Shown here in pieces: positions 1 through 7,417 of a stretch of DNA of 26,926 nt. The stretch comes from DATFAS01 sp035254305 (GTDB lineage: Bacteria; Bacillota; Bacilli; Aneurinibacillales; RAOX-1), in assembly GCA_035254305.1 (NCBI GenBank), contig DATFAS010000137.1, positions 1 through 26,926 on the forward strand. The letters run 5' to 3'. Position 1 is the stretch's first letter; each line of letters begins with the position of its first letter. Below the pieces are notes generated by a model. That model saw only the letters and a list, made by a program, of their open reading frames with translations. It had not been told where the DNA came from and searched no databases. A program made the position numbers and the translations under genes.

Positions 1-952
1 TAACCTCCTTGAGATTTGGTTCTGAACCTGGAAGATTCGCATTGGTGTTTTCATATAAAATTGCTTTTGTCTTATATTGTTTAATAACTTTTTGACCTTC
101 CTCAAAGCCTAAATCTTGAGGAAAATCACTTTTATTATAAAAATCAATGTTAAATCCATCGTTCTTTACATAATAGCTTGTTTCTGGGACCTTTTTTGTT
201 TCGCCGTCTTTAACCCAAACGTACTGATCAAGATAAAAACCTGGCACAAGTCGAAGGAGGGCTCCAATTAGGAAAATAATCAAACCGACATGGTTAATAT
301 AAGGACCCCAACGGCTGAAACGCCCTTTTTCAGCTAATAATGCCTCACCATCACGTCGAATATGATAGTGTCTGGATTTAAGTGCTGCCTCTAAATTTTC
401 AAATCTCGCATCCCATTCTGTTGGAACAGTGATCTCTGCATTAAGCTTCTGTCTTACCAAGAAGTTAACACTATGCTTAACCTTTTGATTCCTTAGGGCC
501 TTATATAAGGGCACTACACGATCAATACTACAAATAATAAGTGAAATTCCAATTCCGAGAAGTAGCGAAACATACCACCAAGATGAAAAGAGATGATAGA
601 ACCCAAGTAGATAATAAATCTTCCCTATAATTCCGTATGTTTCTTCATAGAAGAGACTAGGTGGTTTGGGCACAGGAATGTATTGTTCCTGTGGAAACAC
701 TGTACCAACTATGGATGCAATCAATACGATGATAATCATATAAACAGCAATTTTTACTGAAGAAAAGAAGTTCCATACCTTATCAATGATGGTTTTATTA
801 TAGGTTTGGGATCGTCGAGCTACCCCTTCATACCTCATATCTAATGGGGCTTCGCTCCCCTTAACTTCCCCTGCTAATGGATTCCCACATGATTCACAAA
901 GATAGGTTCCAACTGGGTTTGGATGCCCACATTCACATTTCACTTTATCCAT
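1..952 (-). CDS. resB: Cytochrome c biogenesis protein ResB, N-terminal part (cut by window edge)
   Basis: About 317 codons are open from an ATG at 952 to the window edge; the C-terminus lies outside. ResB is the membrane partner of ResC in system II cytochrome c maturation, which delivers heme to apocytochromes outside the membrane. The N-terminus carries a small Cys cluster (C6, C8, C19, C22, reading CEC...CESC), which looks like a zinc-ribbon-type module. Three hydrophobic segments follow (about residues 55-80, 105-135 and 205-230); the third includes the WGPYINHVG stretch typical of ResB. The gene starts 13 bases after resA, so the two are almost certainly co-transcribed, with resC expected to the left. 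The family call is firm from sequence similarity; the zinc binding is inference from the Cys spacing. Confidence 0.93.
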   Translation of the reverse strand, partial: MDKVKCECGHPNPVGTYLCESCGNPLAGEVKGSEAPLDMRYEGVARRSQTYNKTIIDKVWNFFSSVKIAVYMIIIVLIASIVGTVFPQEQYIPVPKPPSLFYEETYGIIGKIYYLLGFYHLFSSWWYVSLLLGIGISLIICSIDRVVPLYKALRNQKVKHSVNFLVRQKLNAEITVPTEWDARFENLEAALKSRHYHIRRDGEALLAEKGRFSRWGPYINHVGLIIFLIGALLRLVPGFYLDQYVWVKDGETKKVPETSYYVKNDGFNIDFYNKSDFPQDLGFEEGQKVIKQYKTKAILYENTNANLPGSEPNLKEV

Positions 953-965
953 ACTACTCGCCCCA

Positions 966-1493
966 CTATTCCGGTACTATTTCCTTCATGTTGTTTGAAA
1001 TTGTCTGCTCTGACATCGGACCTCCGATCACTACCTTTTTAACGATCCCATCCTTGTCAATAAAATAAGTGGTTGGAATAGGACCTATTTCATAAAGCAG
1101 TGTAATTTCTTTCTTAGAATCCATAGCAATTGGAAAATTCAGCCCAAATCGATCTTTAAAACTATGTATAGAGACATCTGATTCTCCAATATTGACTCCT
1201 ACCAAAACAATCCCCTTATCCTTAAAAGACTGAAAGGTTTTCTCTAATGCTGGCATCTCCTCTTTACAAGGGTCACACCAAGATCCCCAGAAATTAAGTA
1301 CCACACCTTTACCACGGTATTTACTTAACTGGAAGTCATCTCCATCTAACGTCTTTAACACAAAATCTGGAGCTGCCACTCCTACCTTCACTGCGGCCTT
1401 GTCCTTTAGAAATTCATTATATATGGCAAGACCAACACCTGCAAAAATAATCGCAAGAATCAAAATCCGAATAATGGTTCTTGAACCCTTCAA
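966..1493 (-). CDS. resA: Thiol-disulfide oxidoreductase ResA
   Basis: A 175-aa membrane-anchored thioredoxin-like protein that reduces the CXXCH cysteines of apocytochrome c before heme attachment. One N-terminal membrane anchor (about residues 7-27) is followed by a TlpA-like domain with the active site WCDPC (C73, C76), a preceding NFWG strand and the cis-proline region PIPTT. I chose the TTG at 1493 because GGAGG sits eight bases upstream and the protein then begins like B. subtilis ResA (basic residues, then the anchor). The upstream ATG at 1529 would add a cysteine-bearing leader not seen in the family. It is followed closely by resB, and the promoter region contains tandem repeats at 1569-1590. 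Confidence 0.94.
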   Translation of the reverse strand: MKGSRTIIRILILAIIFAGVGLAIYNEFLKDKAAVKVGVAAPDFVLKTLDGDDFQLSKYRGKGVVLNFWGSWCDPCKEEMPALEKTFQSFKDKGIVLVGVNIGESDVSIHSFKDRFGLNFPIAMDSKKEITLLYEIGPIPTTYFIDKDGIVKKVVIGGPMSEQTISNNMKEIVPE

Positions 1494-1552
1494 GACAAAT
1501 ACCTCCAACTCCCTGCACAGAACACACATTCAGTGCTAACTAAACTATTTTC

Positions 1553-1590
1553 ATTATAACTTTAACATTAACCACATTTTAAACACATTT
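1553..1590 (-). promoter_or_regulatory. Putative resA promoter with tandem 11-bp operator repeats
   Basis: Reading the minus strand, AAATGTGTTTA (1590-1580) is followed directly by AAATGTGGTTA (1579-1569), a near-perfect tandem repeat of 11 bp, about one helical turn. Ten bases further on is a perfect TATAAT (1558-1553). No good -35 hexamer is present at the expected place, which is where the repeats lie. This arrangement fits a promoter that needs an activator of the OmpR/PhoB class. ResD, the known activator of res genes in B. subtilis, is the obvious candidate, but that is inference. Confidence 0.5.
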
Positions 1591-1666
1591 ATGAAATTTA
1601 TATGACAATACAGACTATTAACTAGCTTATCATTATTTCAATAGAAGTAAACGTACGAATGTGCTT

Positions 1667-1694
1667 AAAAAAAGACATTGGTTCATCCAATGCC
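1667..1694 (-). terminator. Intrinsic terminator of rluB
   Basis: On the minus strand CATTGG and CCAATG form a 6-bp stem (1692-1687 / 1681-1676) with a 5-base loop, followed by a T-rich tract (1673-1667). It lies immediately after the rluB stop codon and separates rluB from resA. Confidence 0.75.
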
Positions 1695-2426
1695 CTACTG
1701 ATTCGTAAATAAATTCCGAAGCTTGTCTACTTCTTCCTTTTTTAAATATCTAAATTCTCCTGGACGTAGCGACCCCAAGGTAAGAAACCCAAGTTGAACC
1801 CGTCTGAGCTTAAGGACAGGGTGCCCAATGGCTTCGCACATCCTACGAACCTGCCGATTCCTACCTTCATGAATGGCTAAGCGAATTACAACTTGATTTT
1901 TGTGCAGGTCCTTCGTTTCGATAACTGCCTGGGCAGGTGCAGTCATCCCGTCACTTAGCCTTACACCACGTCTTAGTATTGACATCGATCTTTCTGTCGG
2001 CATTCCCTTTACGGTAGCCATATAGACCTTATCGATTTCAAAACGGGGATGGGCAATCTGGTTAGCTAGTTCACCATCATTCGTCAACAACAGTAGTCCT
2101 GAAGTATCATAATCTAATCTTCCTACCGGAAACACGCGTGCTGGTACATTCTTCATGAAGTCGGTAACAATCTTGCGTCCCTCGGGATCCTTCATACTGG
2201 TTATAACCCCAGTTGGCTTATGAAACAAAACATATACATGCTCTGTCTCACCAACGATCCGACCGTCTACTTCAATTCGATCTTGCTCAGGATTTACTTT
2301 GAACCCAAGCTCACTAATTACTGTTCCATTCACTTTCACATTTCCAGATAGGATCATTTCCTCGCATTTGCGCCGTGAGGCTACACCCCTTGCTGCCAAA
2401 ACCTTCTGAAGGCGTTCCACTTTCAT
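1695..2426 (-). CDS. rluB: 23S rRNA pseudouridine synthase RluB-type (RsuA/RluB/E/F family)
   Basis: A 243-aa protein that isomerises a uridine of 23S rRNA to pseudouridine. Residues 1-60 form an S4 RNA-binding domain (RLQKVLAARGVASRRK). The catalytic domain follows, with the signature GRLDYDTSGLLLLTNDG; the presumed catalytic Asp is D105. The C-terminal part RNRQVRRMCEAIGHPVLKL is also typical. Length is close to the B. subtilis protein YpuL/RluB, and the position between spmB and resA matches that genome. The ATG at 2426 has GGAAGGA just upstream. The family is certain; exact site specificity cannot be read from sequence. Confidence 0.93.
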   Translation of the reverse strand: MKVERLQKVLAARGVASRRKCEEMILSGNVKVNGTVISELGFKVNPEQDRIEVDGRIVGETEHVYVLFHKPTGVITSMKDPEGRKIVTDFMKNVPARVFPVGRLDYDTSGLLLLTNDGELANQIAHPRFEIDKVYMATVKGMPTERSMSILRRGVRLSDGMTAPAQAVIETKDLHKNQVVIRLAIHEGRNRQVRRMCEAIGHPVLKLRRVQLGFLTLGSLRPGEFRYLKKEEVDKLRNLFTNQ

Positions 2427-2515
2427 CTATCCTTCCACGTGGTCTTCCAAACATTTCTTACTTTATACGAAATTGACTCAAGATTCAACTTTGAACATAG
2501 GGCTAAAAGCCAAGA

Positions 2516-3049
2516 TCAAGAAAAAATCAGACGCACGATAAAAATTGAAGCAATTACACCAACTAAATCAGCTGCTAAACCAACCTTTAATGCATATTTC
2601 GAATTTCGAACACCAACAGCACCAAAATAAACAGTTAAAACATACAAGGTTGTATCAGTTGCTCCTTGCATGGTAGCAGCTAATCTACCAACGAAAGAAT
2701 CAGGTCCATGTGTGGCAATTATATCTGTCGTTACAGCTAAGGAGCCTGCACCAGTAATGGGTCGTAATAGAGCTAAAGGAATGATGTCAACTGGAATTTG
2801 AAAATATTGAAGTAATGGTTTAAACCATTGAGTAAGCAGATCAAGGGCACCGGAGCTTCGGAAAATCGAAATGGCAACCATCATTCCAACTAATGTGGGA
2901 ATAATTCGAATAGCGGTACCAAACCCATCCTTAGCCCCCTCTGTAAATACCTCAAAAACAGGAATTTTTTTGGCCATACCATAAATCAAAATGGTTGAAA
3001 GCAACAATGGAATTGCCCAAACGGAAGCAGTCGTTATAACCTCATACAA
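2516..3049 (-). CDS. spmB: Spore maturation protein SpmB
   Basis: A 177-aa multi-spanning membrane protein of the nucleoside-recognition (Gate) domain family, needed with SpmA for full dehydration of the spore core. It has several hydrophobic segments and the conserved stretch LALLRPITGAGSLAVTTD, followed by the near-invariant TMQGATDTTLYVLTVYFGA. The start is TTG at 3049, with AAAGGGTG seven bases upstream; the protein then begins as B. subtilis SpmB does. It lies 6 bases after spmA and is part of the dacB-spmA-spmB operon, transcribed in the mother cell in B. subtilis. I saw no convincing terminator between spmB and rluB. Confidence 0.94.
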   Translation of the reverse strand: MYEVITTASVWAIPLLLSTILIYGMAKKIPVFEVFTEGAKDGFGTAIRIIPTLVGMMVAISIFRSSGALDLLTQWFKPLLQYFQIPVDIIPLALLRPITGAGSLAVTTDIIATHGPDSFVGRLAATMQGATDTTLYVLTVYFGAVGVRNSKYALKVGLAADLVGVIASIFIVRLIFS

Positions 3050-3055
3050 GTTTTT

Positions 3056-3649
3056 TCACCCTTTCCTATGCTTCCATGTGCGACGTTGATAATACTTGTC
3101 TAGAAGAATGGCAGAACAAGTGGCAATCATAGTAGCAAATAGAGTAGTTCCCACAATCTCAACAGGATTTGTTGAATTGTAATTCATACGAATAGCTATT
3201 ATCGTGGTAGGAATAAGTGTAATACTGGAGGTATTTAAAGCTAGAAGTGTACACATAGCTGGTGTAGCTGTCTTCGGATCTGGATTTAGCTTCTGAAGTT
3301 CTTCCATTGCTTTGATCCCCATAGGAGTGGCAGCGTTGCCGAGGCCAAGAATATTGGCACTCATATTAGAGAGAATATAACCCATTGCAGGATGATCCTT
3401 AGGAACACTTGGAAATAAAAATCGGGCAATTGGATTTAGCCATGTTTGAAGTTTAGAAAGTAACCCGGATTCCTCAGCAATTTTCATCATTCCAAGCCAG
3501 AATGTAAGAATACTAATCAGCCCAAAGCAAACACTTACACCTGTTTTAGCTCCTTCAAAAGCCGCCTGACTAACGTGGTCTATTTTGCCGTTAATACCCG
3601 ATACAATAATTCCAATAAGAATGAGGGCAACCCAAATATAATTAACCAT
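3056..3649 (-). CDS. spmA: Spore maturation protein SpmA
   Basis: A 197-aa membrane protein, paired with SpmB and involved in spore core dehydration; the molecular activity is not established. The conserved stretch GLGNAATPMGIKAMEELQ and the motif NTSSITLIPTTIIAIR are clear, with several hydrophobic helices. I chose the ATG at 3649 (protein begins MVNYIWVALI) because GGAGG lies eight bases upstream and B. subtilis SpmA begins MVNIIW. The start overlaps the dacB stop by 8 bases, suggesting translational coupling to dacB. Confidence 0.94.
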   Translation of the reverse strand: MVNYIWVALILIGIIVSGINGKIDHVSQAAFEGAKTGVSVCFGLISILTFWLGMMKIAEESGLLSKLQTWLNPIARFLFPSVPKDHPAMGYILSNMSANILGLGNAATPMGIKAMEELQKLNPDPKTATPAMCTLLALNTSSITLIPTTIIAIRMNYNSTNPVEIVGTTLFATMIATCSAILLDKYYQRRTWKHRKG

Positions 3650-4778
3650 TTTGAATGCCTCCGAGTACAAATAACTTCAAAATCTGAAGAAAATGAGTCC
3701 ATAATCCTGGTTGCACAACATGGCTACTTGTCCGAGCTTCTTTACGGGTTAGCCCTACCTTTCCGATTTCCTCGTTTCCTAGATAAATATGGAGGTACCC
3801 TACAACAACTCCGGGAAACATTTTATCTACCGCATGATTTTTTATGACCTTTTTCTCAATTTTCCCCTCTTCTTCCTGGCTTAGTGGGTAAGAAAAGGAG
3901 TTAACAGTATATAATCCTTCTTGCTCATCTACTCTTTCATTCTCTCCAACAATTTGTGTCGGTTTAAATTGTTGAAATCCATAGTCAAGTAGCCTTGCAT
4001 GATCGTCCCAATCATTGGGTGCGTTTAATGTAACAACCGCAATTTGCCTCCCATCTCTTGTTGCAGAAGATACTAAACATCTTTTAGCTAATTTGGTATA
4101 CCCTGTTTTGACCCCATCTGCCCCATCGTAGAGACGAAGCATTTTGTTCTTATTGTAAAGCTTACGATCCCACTTCTCCCCCTCTTGTGGAATCATCTTA
4201 ACTTGTGTCGAAACAATTTTCTGGAATTCTGGATTATGTAAGGCATATGCCGTAATTTTCGCTAGATCGATCGCACTAGAATAGTGGTTATTGCTATCAT
4301 CTAGTCCATGTGGATTGGTGAAATGGGTCCCACTTAATCCAAGATATTCTGCTTTTTCATTCATCAACTGGGCAAAGCCCTCAATCGATCCACCGATGGA
4401 ATCGGCAATGGTAACCGCTGCATCATTCCCCGAACGAAGCATAAGTCCATAAAGTAAATTCTCTAAAGTAAGCTTCTCTCCACGCTTTAAATAGATCGAA
4501 GATCCTTCTGTTCCAACTGCATAATCTGGCACCGTTATTCTATCTTGCAGGTTTCCTTCTTCAATTGCAACAATTGCAGTCATTACCTTCGTTAAGCTTG
4601 CGATCCGCAGTTTGGCATTCCCTTGCTTTTGATATAATATTCGTCCCGAATCCACATCTATAACAGCTGCCGCCTGTGCGGAAACAGAAGGTGCTGCTGC
4701 CGCCTGATTTAAAGGTAACATTAACCCAACAAGGAAAAATGTCAGGATAAGAGCTAGATATCTTTTCCACCCGTTCAT
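3642..4778 (-). CDS. dacB: Sporulation D-alanyl-D-alanine carboxypeptidase DacB (PBP5*)
   Basis: A 378-aa class C-type low-molecular-weight penicillin-binding protein that trims D-Ala from pentapeptides and so sets cross-linking in the spore cortex. A signal peptide (residues 1-28, ending AAAA) is followed by the peptidase S11 domain with SLTK (S61, K64), SGN (116-118) and KTG (224-226). The C-terminal half ends in a hydrophobic or amphipathic segment likely to attach it to the membrane. The ATG at 4778 was chosen because AAGGAGGAG sits directly upstream; earlier in-frame starts would place the ribosome site inside the gene. It heads the dacB-spmA-spmB operon, as in B. subtilis, and has a possible sigma-E promoter at 4884-4911. 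Confidence 0.93.
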   Translation of the reverse strand: MNGWKRYLALILTFFLVGLMLPLNQAAAAPSVSAQAAAVIDVDSGRILYQKQGNAKLRIASLTKVMTAIVAIEEGNLQDRITVPDYAVGTEGSSIYLKRGEKLTLENLLYGLMLRSGNDAAVTIADSIGGSIEGFAQLMNEKAEYLGLSGTHFTNPHGLDDSNNHYSSAIDLAKITAYALHNPEFQKIVSTQVKMIPQEGEKWDRKLYNKNKMLRLYDGADGVKTGYTKLAKRCLVSSATRDGRQIAVVTLNAPNDWDDHARLLDYGFQQFKPTQIVGENERVDEQEGLYTVNSFSYPLSQEEEGKIEKKVIKNHAVDKMFPGVVVGYLHIYLGNEEIGKVGLTRKEARTSSHVVQPGLWTHFLQILKLFVLGGIQNG

Positions 4779-4883
4779 GTACTCCTCCTTCATCTGATTC
4801 TTCTGTACAAACATCGAATTCACTTCCTGTTCAGAAGAAACTTATAGTCCCCAGAGGGGGCTTAAAACATTTCAATTTGTACA

Positions 4884-4911
4884 TGTATATGCTTATCCCA
4901 TTCTGTTATGA
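4884..4911 (-). promoter_or_regulatory. Possible sigma-E-type promoter of dacB
   Basis: On the minus strand TCATAAC (4911-4905) and CATATACA (4891-4884) are separated by 13 bases. This resembles the mother-cell sigma-E consensus (KMATATT, 13-15 bases, CATACANT) at most positions. It lies just after the upstream terminator and about 100 bases before dacB, which is a sigma-E gene in B. subtilis. The match is imperfect, so this remains a candidate. Confidence 0.42.
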
Positions 4912-4914
4912 AAT

Positions 4915-4953
4915 GAAAAAAGAAATAGCCTCGCAATCGCGAGGCTATTTCTT
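4915..4953 (-). terminator. Strong intrinsic terminator after the 115-aa gene
   Basis: A perfect 15-bp stem (4953-4939 / 4934-4920) with a 4-base loop is followed on the minus strand by a T tract. It closes the scpA-scpB-115-aa unit and isolates it from dacB. Confidence 0.92.
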
Positions 4954-4963
4954 CAGACTTAAT

Positions 4964-5311
4964 TTAGGCATTTTCGTACATTTCTTCAATTTTTGCTTGG
5001 ATTTCTTTATCATTCATTCCTAATTGAACGAGGCGAACAAATAATGCTTCCACCCAAACCTGTGTCCGTTCAGAAATTTTCTTATACTTCTTTGCATCAG
5101 GGAATTTACGTGTAACACGCGAATCACTATTTGACTTAAGATTATCCATAATGAAAAGTGCTTGAAGTCCTTGTTCTTGACTATACTCTTTCCAATTAGC
5201 ATCTAATTCGGCAAGAACTTCTTTATAGTAATCGCTAAATTCTTTATACTCAATTTCATTTTCCATCTTTAAAAACTCTAACATTTTATTAAAAAAAGAT
5301 TCAATCATCAT
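4964..5311 (-). CDS. Unrecognised conserved-looking 115-aa protein in the scpAB operon
   Basis: I do not recognise this protein. It is 115 aa, highly charged, with no signal peptide or membrane segment, and is predicted to be mostly helical and cytoplasmic. Residues 1-60 are acidic (EIEYKEFSDYYKEVLAELD). Residues 65-90 are basic (RVTRKFPDAKKYKKISERT), and the tail is amphipathic. The start ATG ATG at 5311 has AGAGGAG eight bases upstream. It follows scpB with a 68-base gap and is closed by a strong terminator, so it is the last gene of the scpA-scpB unit. In B. subtilis this slot holds ypuI, which is larger and looks different, so this is not an obvious orthologue. Confidence 0.75.
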   Translation of the reverse strand: MMIESFFNKMLEFLKMENEIEYKEFSDYYKEVLAELDANWKEYSQEQGLQALFIMDNLKSNSDSRVTRKFPDAKKYKKISERTQVWVEALFVRLVQLGMNDKEIQAKIEEMYENA

Positions 5312-5379
5312 ATTCTAGACACTCCTCTATTATCAATACTGAAATATTATAGCAAAAAACTGTACAACTACAAAAGCAT

Positions 5380-5967
5380 TTACTTTGAAGCGGCTTGAAG
5401 TTTTTTAAATAGAAGATCTGCCTCCTGTTCAACCTCTTCCATTCCCACGATTTCTGGAATGGGCGGTAGATCACTTAAATGTTTAAGGCCAAAGTATTCC
5501 ATAAATTCTTTCGTTGTTCCATAAAGAATTGGCCTTCCTGTTGTTTCGGCTCGTCCTTTCTCCTGGATCAATTTCTTCGTAAGTAGAGTATTAATCGCTT
5601 TTTCACATTTTACCCCACGAACATCTTCAATCTCTGCACGTGTGATTGGCTGCTTATAGGCGATAATCGCTAGTGTCTCAAGAGCCGCCTGAGAAAGGGT
5701 AGAATGATTTGGAGAATAGGCAAGCTTCTCAAATAAATGGGAATGCTCCGGGAGTGTTGTTAACTGAAAAGCACCTGCGATTTCTACAATTTGCAGTCCT
5801 CTTCGGTTTCGTTTAAAATCTGCTTGCAAATCAAGTACTATATCAGTGACCCGATCTCCATCAAGTTCTAGAAGCTCTGCCATTGTTTTTGTGTCGATTC
5901 CTTCATCGCCACAGACAAATAAGAGTCCCTCTACTATACTCTTTATTCCTTCATAATCCTTATCCAT
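5380..5967 (-). CDS. scpB: Segregation and condensation protein ScpB
   Basis: A 195-aa kleisin-associated protein with two winged-helix domains that dimerises and binds ScpA within the SMC-ScpAB complex, which organises and segregates the chromosome. Recognisable parts are the N-terminal IVEGLLFVCGDEGI, the central LSQAALETLAIIAYKQPITRAEIE and the C-terminal GRPILYGTTKEFMEYFGL. The ATG at 5967 lies 6 bases after the scpA stop, with AAAGGGGTG at the end of scpA as ribosome site. Length and order match B. subtilis ypuH. Confidence 0.96.
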   Translation of the reverse strand: MDKDYEGIKSIVEGLLFVCGDEGIDTKTMAELLELDGDRVTDIVLDLQADFKRNRRGLQIVEIAGAFQLTTLPEHSHLFEKLAYSPNHSTLSQAALETLAIIAYKQPITRAEIEDVRGVKCEKAINTLLTKKLIQEKGRAETTGRPILYGTTKEFMEYFGLKHLSDLPPIPEIVGMEEVEQEADLLFKKLQAASK

Positions 5968-5973
5968 GTCAAC

Positions 5974-6726
5974 TTACACCCCTTTGCCGGAGGTTATGAA
6001 AATATCATCAAACAAAGTAGATTGCTGACAAACAACTTGACTTTTCCGCATCATTTCTAGAATAGCCATAAATGTCGTGACTACCTCTGCACGGGTTGGT
6101 GTATCTATAAATAATTGGGTAAAACAAAGAGACTTCTGCATTTTTAACATTTCTTTTATTTCTCGAATGCGATCCTTAACAGAAACTTCATCACGATGGA
6201 TTTTGGAAAGGACCCGATCCTTCTCCTTATTCCCCTTGCTTAATGCTTTAGATAAAGCTTCGACCATATCATAGAGAGTTACATTTGCCACGGGATTCTC
6301 TTCTATTTGCGATAGATAGGCAGCAAGATCCTCAGCCGGACGAGTAAAAATTTTGCAACGCATGGCTTCTCTTGAACGTAATTCTTCAGCAATCACCTTG
6401 TATTTCTTGTATTCCAATAGCCTTTCAACCAATTCCAAGCGTGGGTCATCCTCATCGCCCTCTATATCAAATATTGGCTGAAAGACCATTTCATCTTTTC
6501 TTGGTAATAGCATCTTACTCTTAATTTCTAATAGTGTAGCAGCCATGACCAAAAATTCACTCGCAATATCTAGTTGTAATTCCTGCAGGACATACAGATA
6601 CTGCATATATTGCTCGGTTATCATTGTTACAGGAATATCATATATATCCACCTCAGACTTGTCGATCAAATGAAGCAGCAGATCGAGAGGACCCTCGTAT
6701 GAATTTATTTTCACTTCATATGCCAT
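5974..6726 (-). CDS. scpA: Segregation and condensation protein ScpA (kleisin)
   Basis: A 250-aa kleisin that bridges the Smc heads and closes the condensin ring. The N-terminal signature YEGPLDLLLHLIDKSEVDIY is clear, followed by LLEIKSKMLLP and the C-terminal winged-helix part TFMAILEMMRKSQV. I prefer the ATG at 6726 because the protein then begins like other ScpA proteins; a TTG nine bases earlier is possible. The ribosome site is weak (GGG-rich). A TATAAT (6768-6763) with a poor -35 lies upstream and probably drives scpA, scpB and the 115-aa gene. In B. subtilis a riboflavin operon lies to the right of scpA; here ppiB is the direct neighbour. Confidence 0.95.
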   Translation of the reverse strand: MAYEVKINSYEGPLDLLLHLIDKSEVDIYDIPVTMITEQYMQYLYVLQELQLDIASEFLVMAATLLEIKSKMLLPRKDEMVFQPIFDIEGDEDDPRLELVERLLEYKKYKVIAEELRSREAMRCKIFTRPAEDLAAYLSQIEENPVANVTLYDMVEALSKALSKGNKEKDRVLSKIHRDEVSVKDRIREIKEMLKMQKSLCFTQLFIDTPTRAEVVTTFMAILEMMRKSQVVCQQSTLFDDIFITSGKGV

Positions 6727-6797
6727 GTATCCCAAACCCCGCCCGTTTTATAGACTGCTGATATTATACAACAAATAGGACAAAAGTTTACATAAAA

Positions 6798-6834
6798 ATA
6801 AAAAAGAAACCGTCACCTAAATAAACGGTTTCTT
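6798..6834 (-). terminator. Intrinsic terminator of ppiB
   Basis: A 10-bp stem (6834-6825 / 6813-6804; core GAAACCGT/ACGGTTTC) is followed on the minus strand by a T-rich tract, 15 bases after the ppiB stop. Confidence 0.85.
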
Positions 6835-6848
6835 CATTGCTTGTACCC

Positions 6849-7286
6849 TTATTCTTCTACAACTTTAACTTCTTTCATTGTATCGCCTTGCTTGATTTGA
6901 TCAACAAAGTCCATACCTTCAACAATTTTCCCAAATACAGTGTGGACACCATCTAGGTGTGGGAATGCATCATAAGTAATATAGAATTGACTTCCACCTG
7001 TATCCTTACCCGCATGTGCCATAGCTAGTACTCCACGTTCATGCTTATGAGGGTTTCCTGCTGTTTCACACTTAATGGTATAGCCAGGACCTCCTGTTCC
7101 ATTTCCTCTAGGGCATCCACCTTGTGCTACGAAACCAGGAATAACACGGTGGAAGGTAAGTCCATTATAGAAGCCTTCACTTGATAGCTTTTCGAAGTTT
7201 GCCACAGTACCAGGTGCCTCTTTTTCGTGAAGCTGAATCTTTACTTGTCCGCCTTTTTCTAAATCAATAACAGCATATTTACTCAT
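6849..7286 (-). CDS. ppiB: Peptidyl-prolyl cis-trans isomerase, cyclophilin type
   Basis: A 145-aa single-domain cyclophilin with no signal peptide, so cytoplasmic. It speeds cis-trans isomerisation of peptidyl-proline bonds. The active-site motifs FHRVIPGFVAQGG (catalytic Arg), GGSQFYIT and the GPGYTIKCE region are present. The residue usually Trp in eukaryotic cyclophilins falls at the FPHLDG stretch and is His, as in many bacterial forms. Length matches B. subtilis PpiB (143 aa). The ATG at 7286 has GAAGGGAG about ten bases upstream. A TATAAT with a weak -35 lies at 7341-7336. It appears monocistronic, with its own terminator. Confidence 0.95.
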   Translation of the reverse strand: MSKYAVIDLEKGGQVKIQLHEKEAPGTVANFEKLSSEGFYNGLTFHRVIPGFVAQGGCPRGNGTGGPGYTIKCETAGNPHKHERGVLAMAHAGKDTGGSQFYITYDAFPHLDGVHTVFGKIVEGMDFVDQIKQGDTMKEVKVVEE

Positions 7287-7377
7287 TATGTAGTAACTCC
7301 CTTCAAAACTTAAATATTGTAAACTATTCCATACGATTATAACCTAAACGAATAGGAGAAAGCTACTTCACCATTGT

Positions 7378-7409
7378 CAAAAATGCTGTCCACTAAGGAC
7401 AGCATTTTA
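7378..7409 (-). terminator. Intrinsic terminator of lysA
   Basis: AAAATGCTGTCC and GGACAGCATTTT form a 12-bp stem with a 5-base loop, followed on the minus strand by a T run. It begins 9 bases after the lysA stop. Confidence 0.92.
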
Positions 7410-7417
7410 CTTAAAGA

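Noticed and set aside
2495..2512. Small hairpin GGCT-AAA-AGCC between spmB and rluB
   Set aside because: The stem is four pairs with no T tract, so it is not a credible terminator.
4843..4866. C-rich/G-rich hairpin in the dacB leader
   Set aside because: Short stem with mismatches and no T tract or known element; too weak to call.
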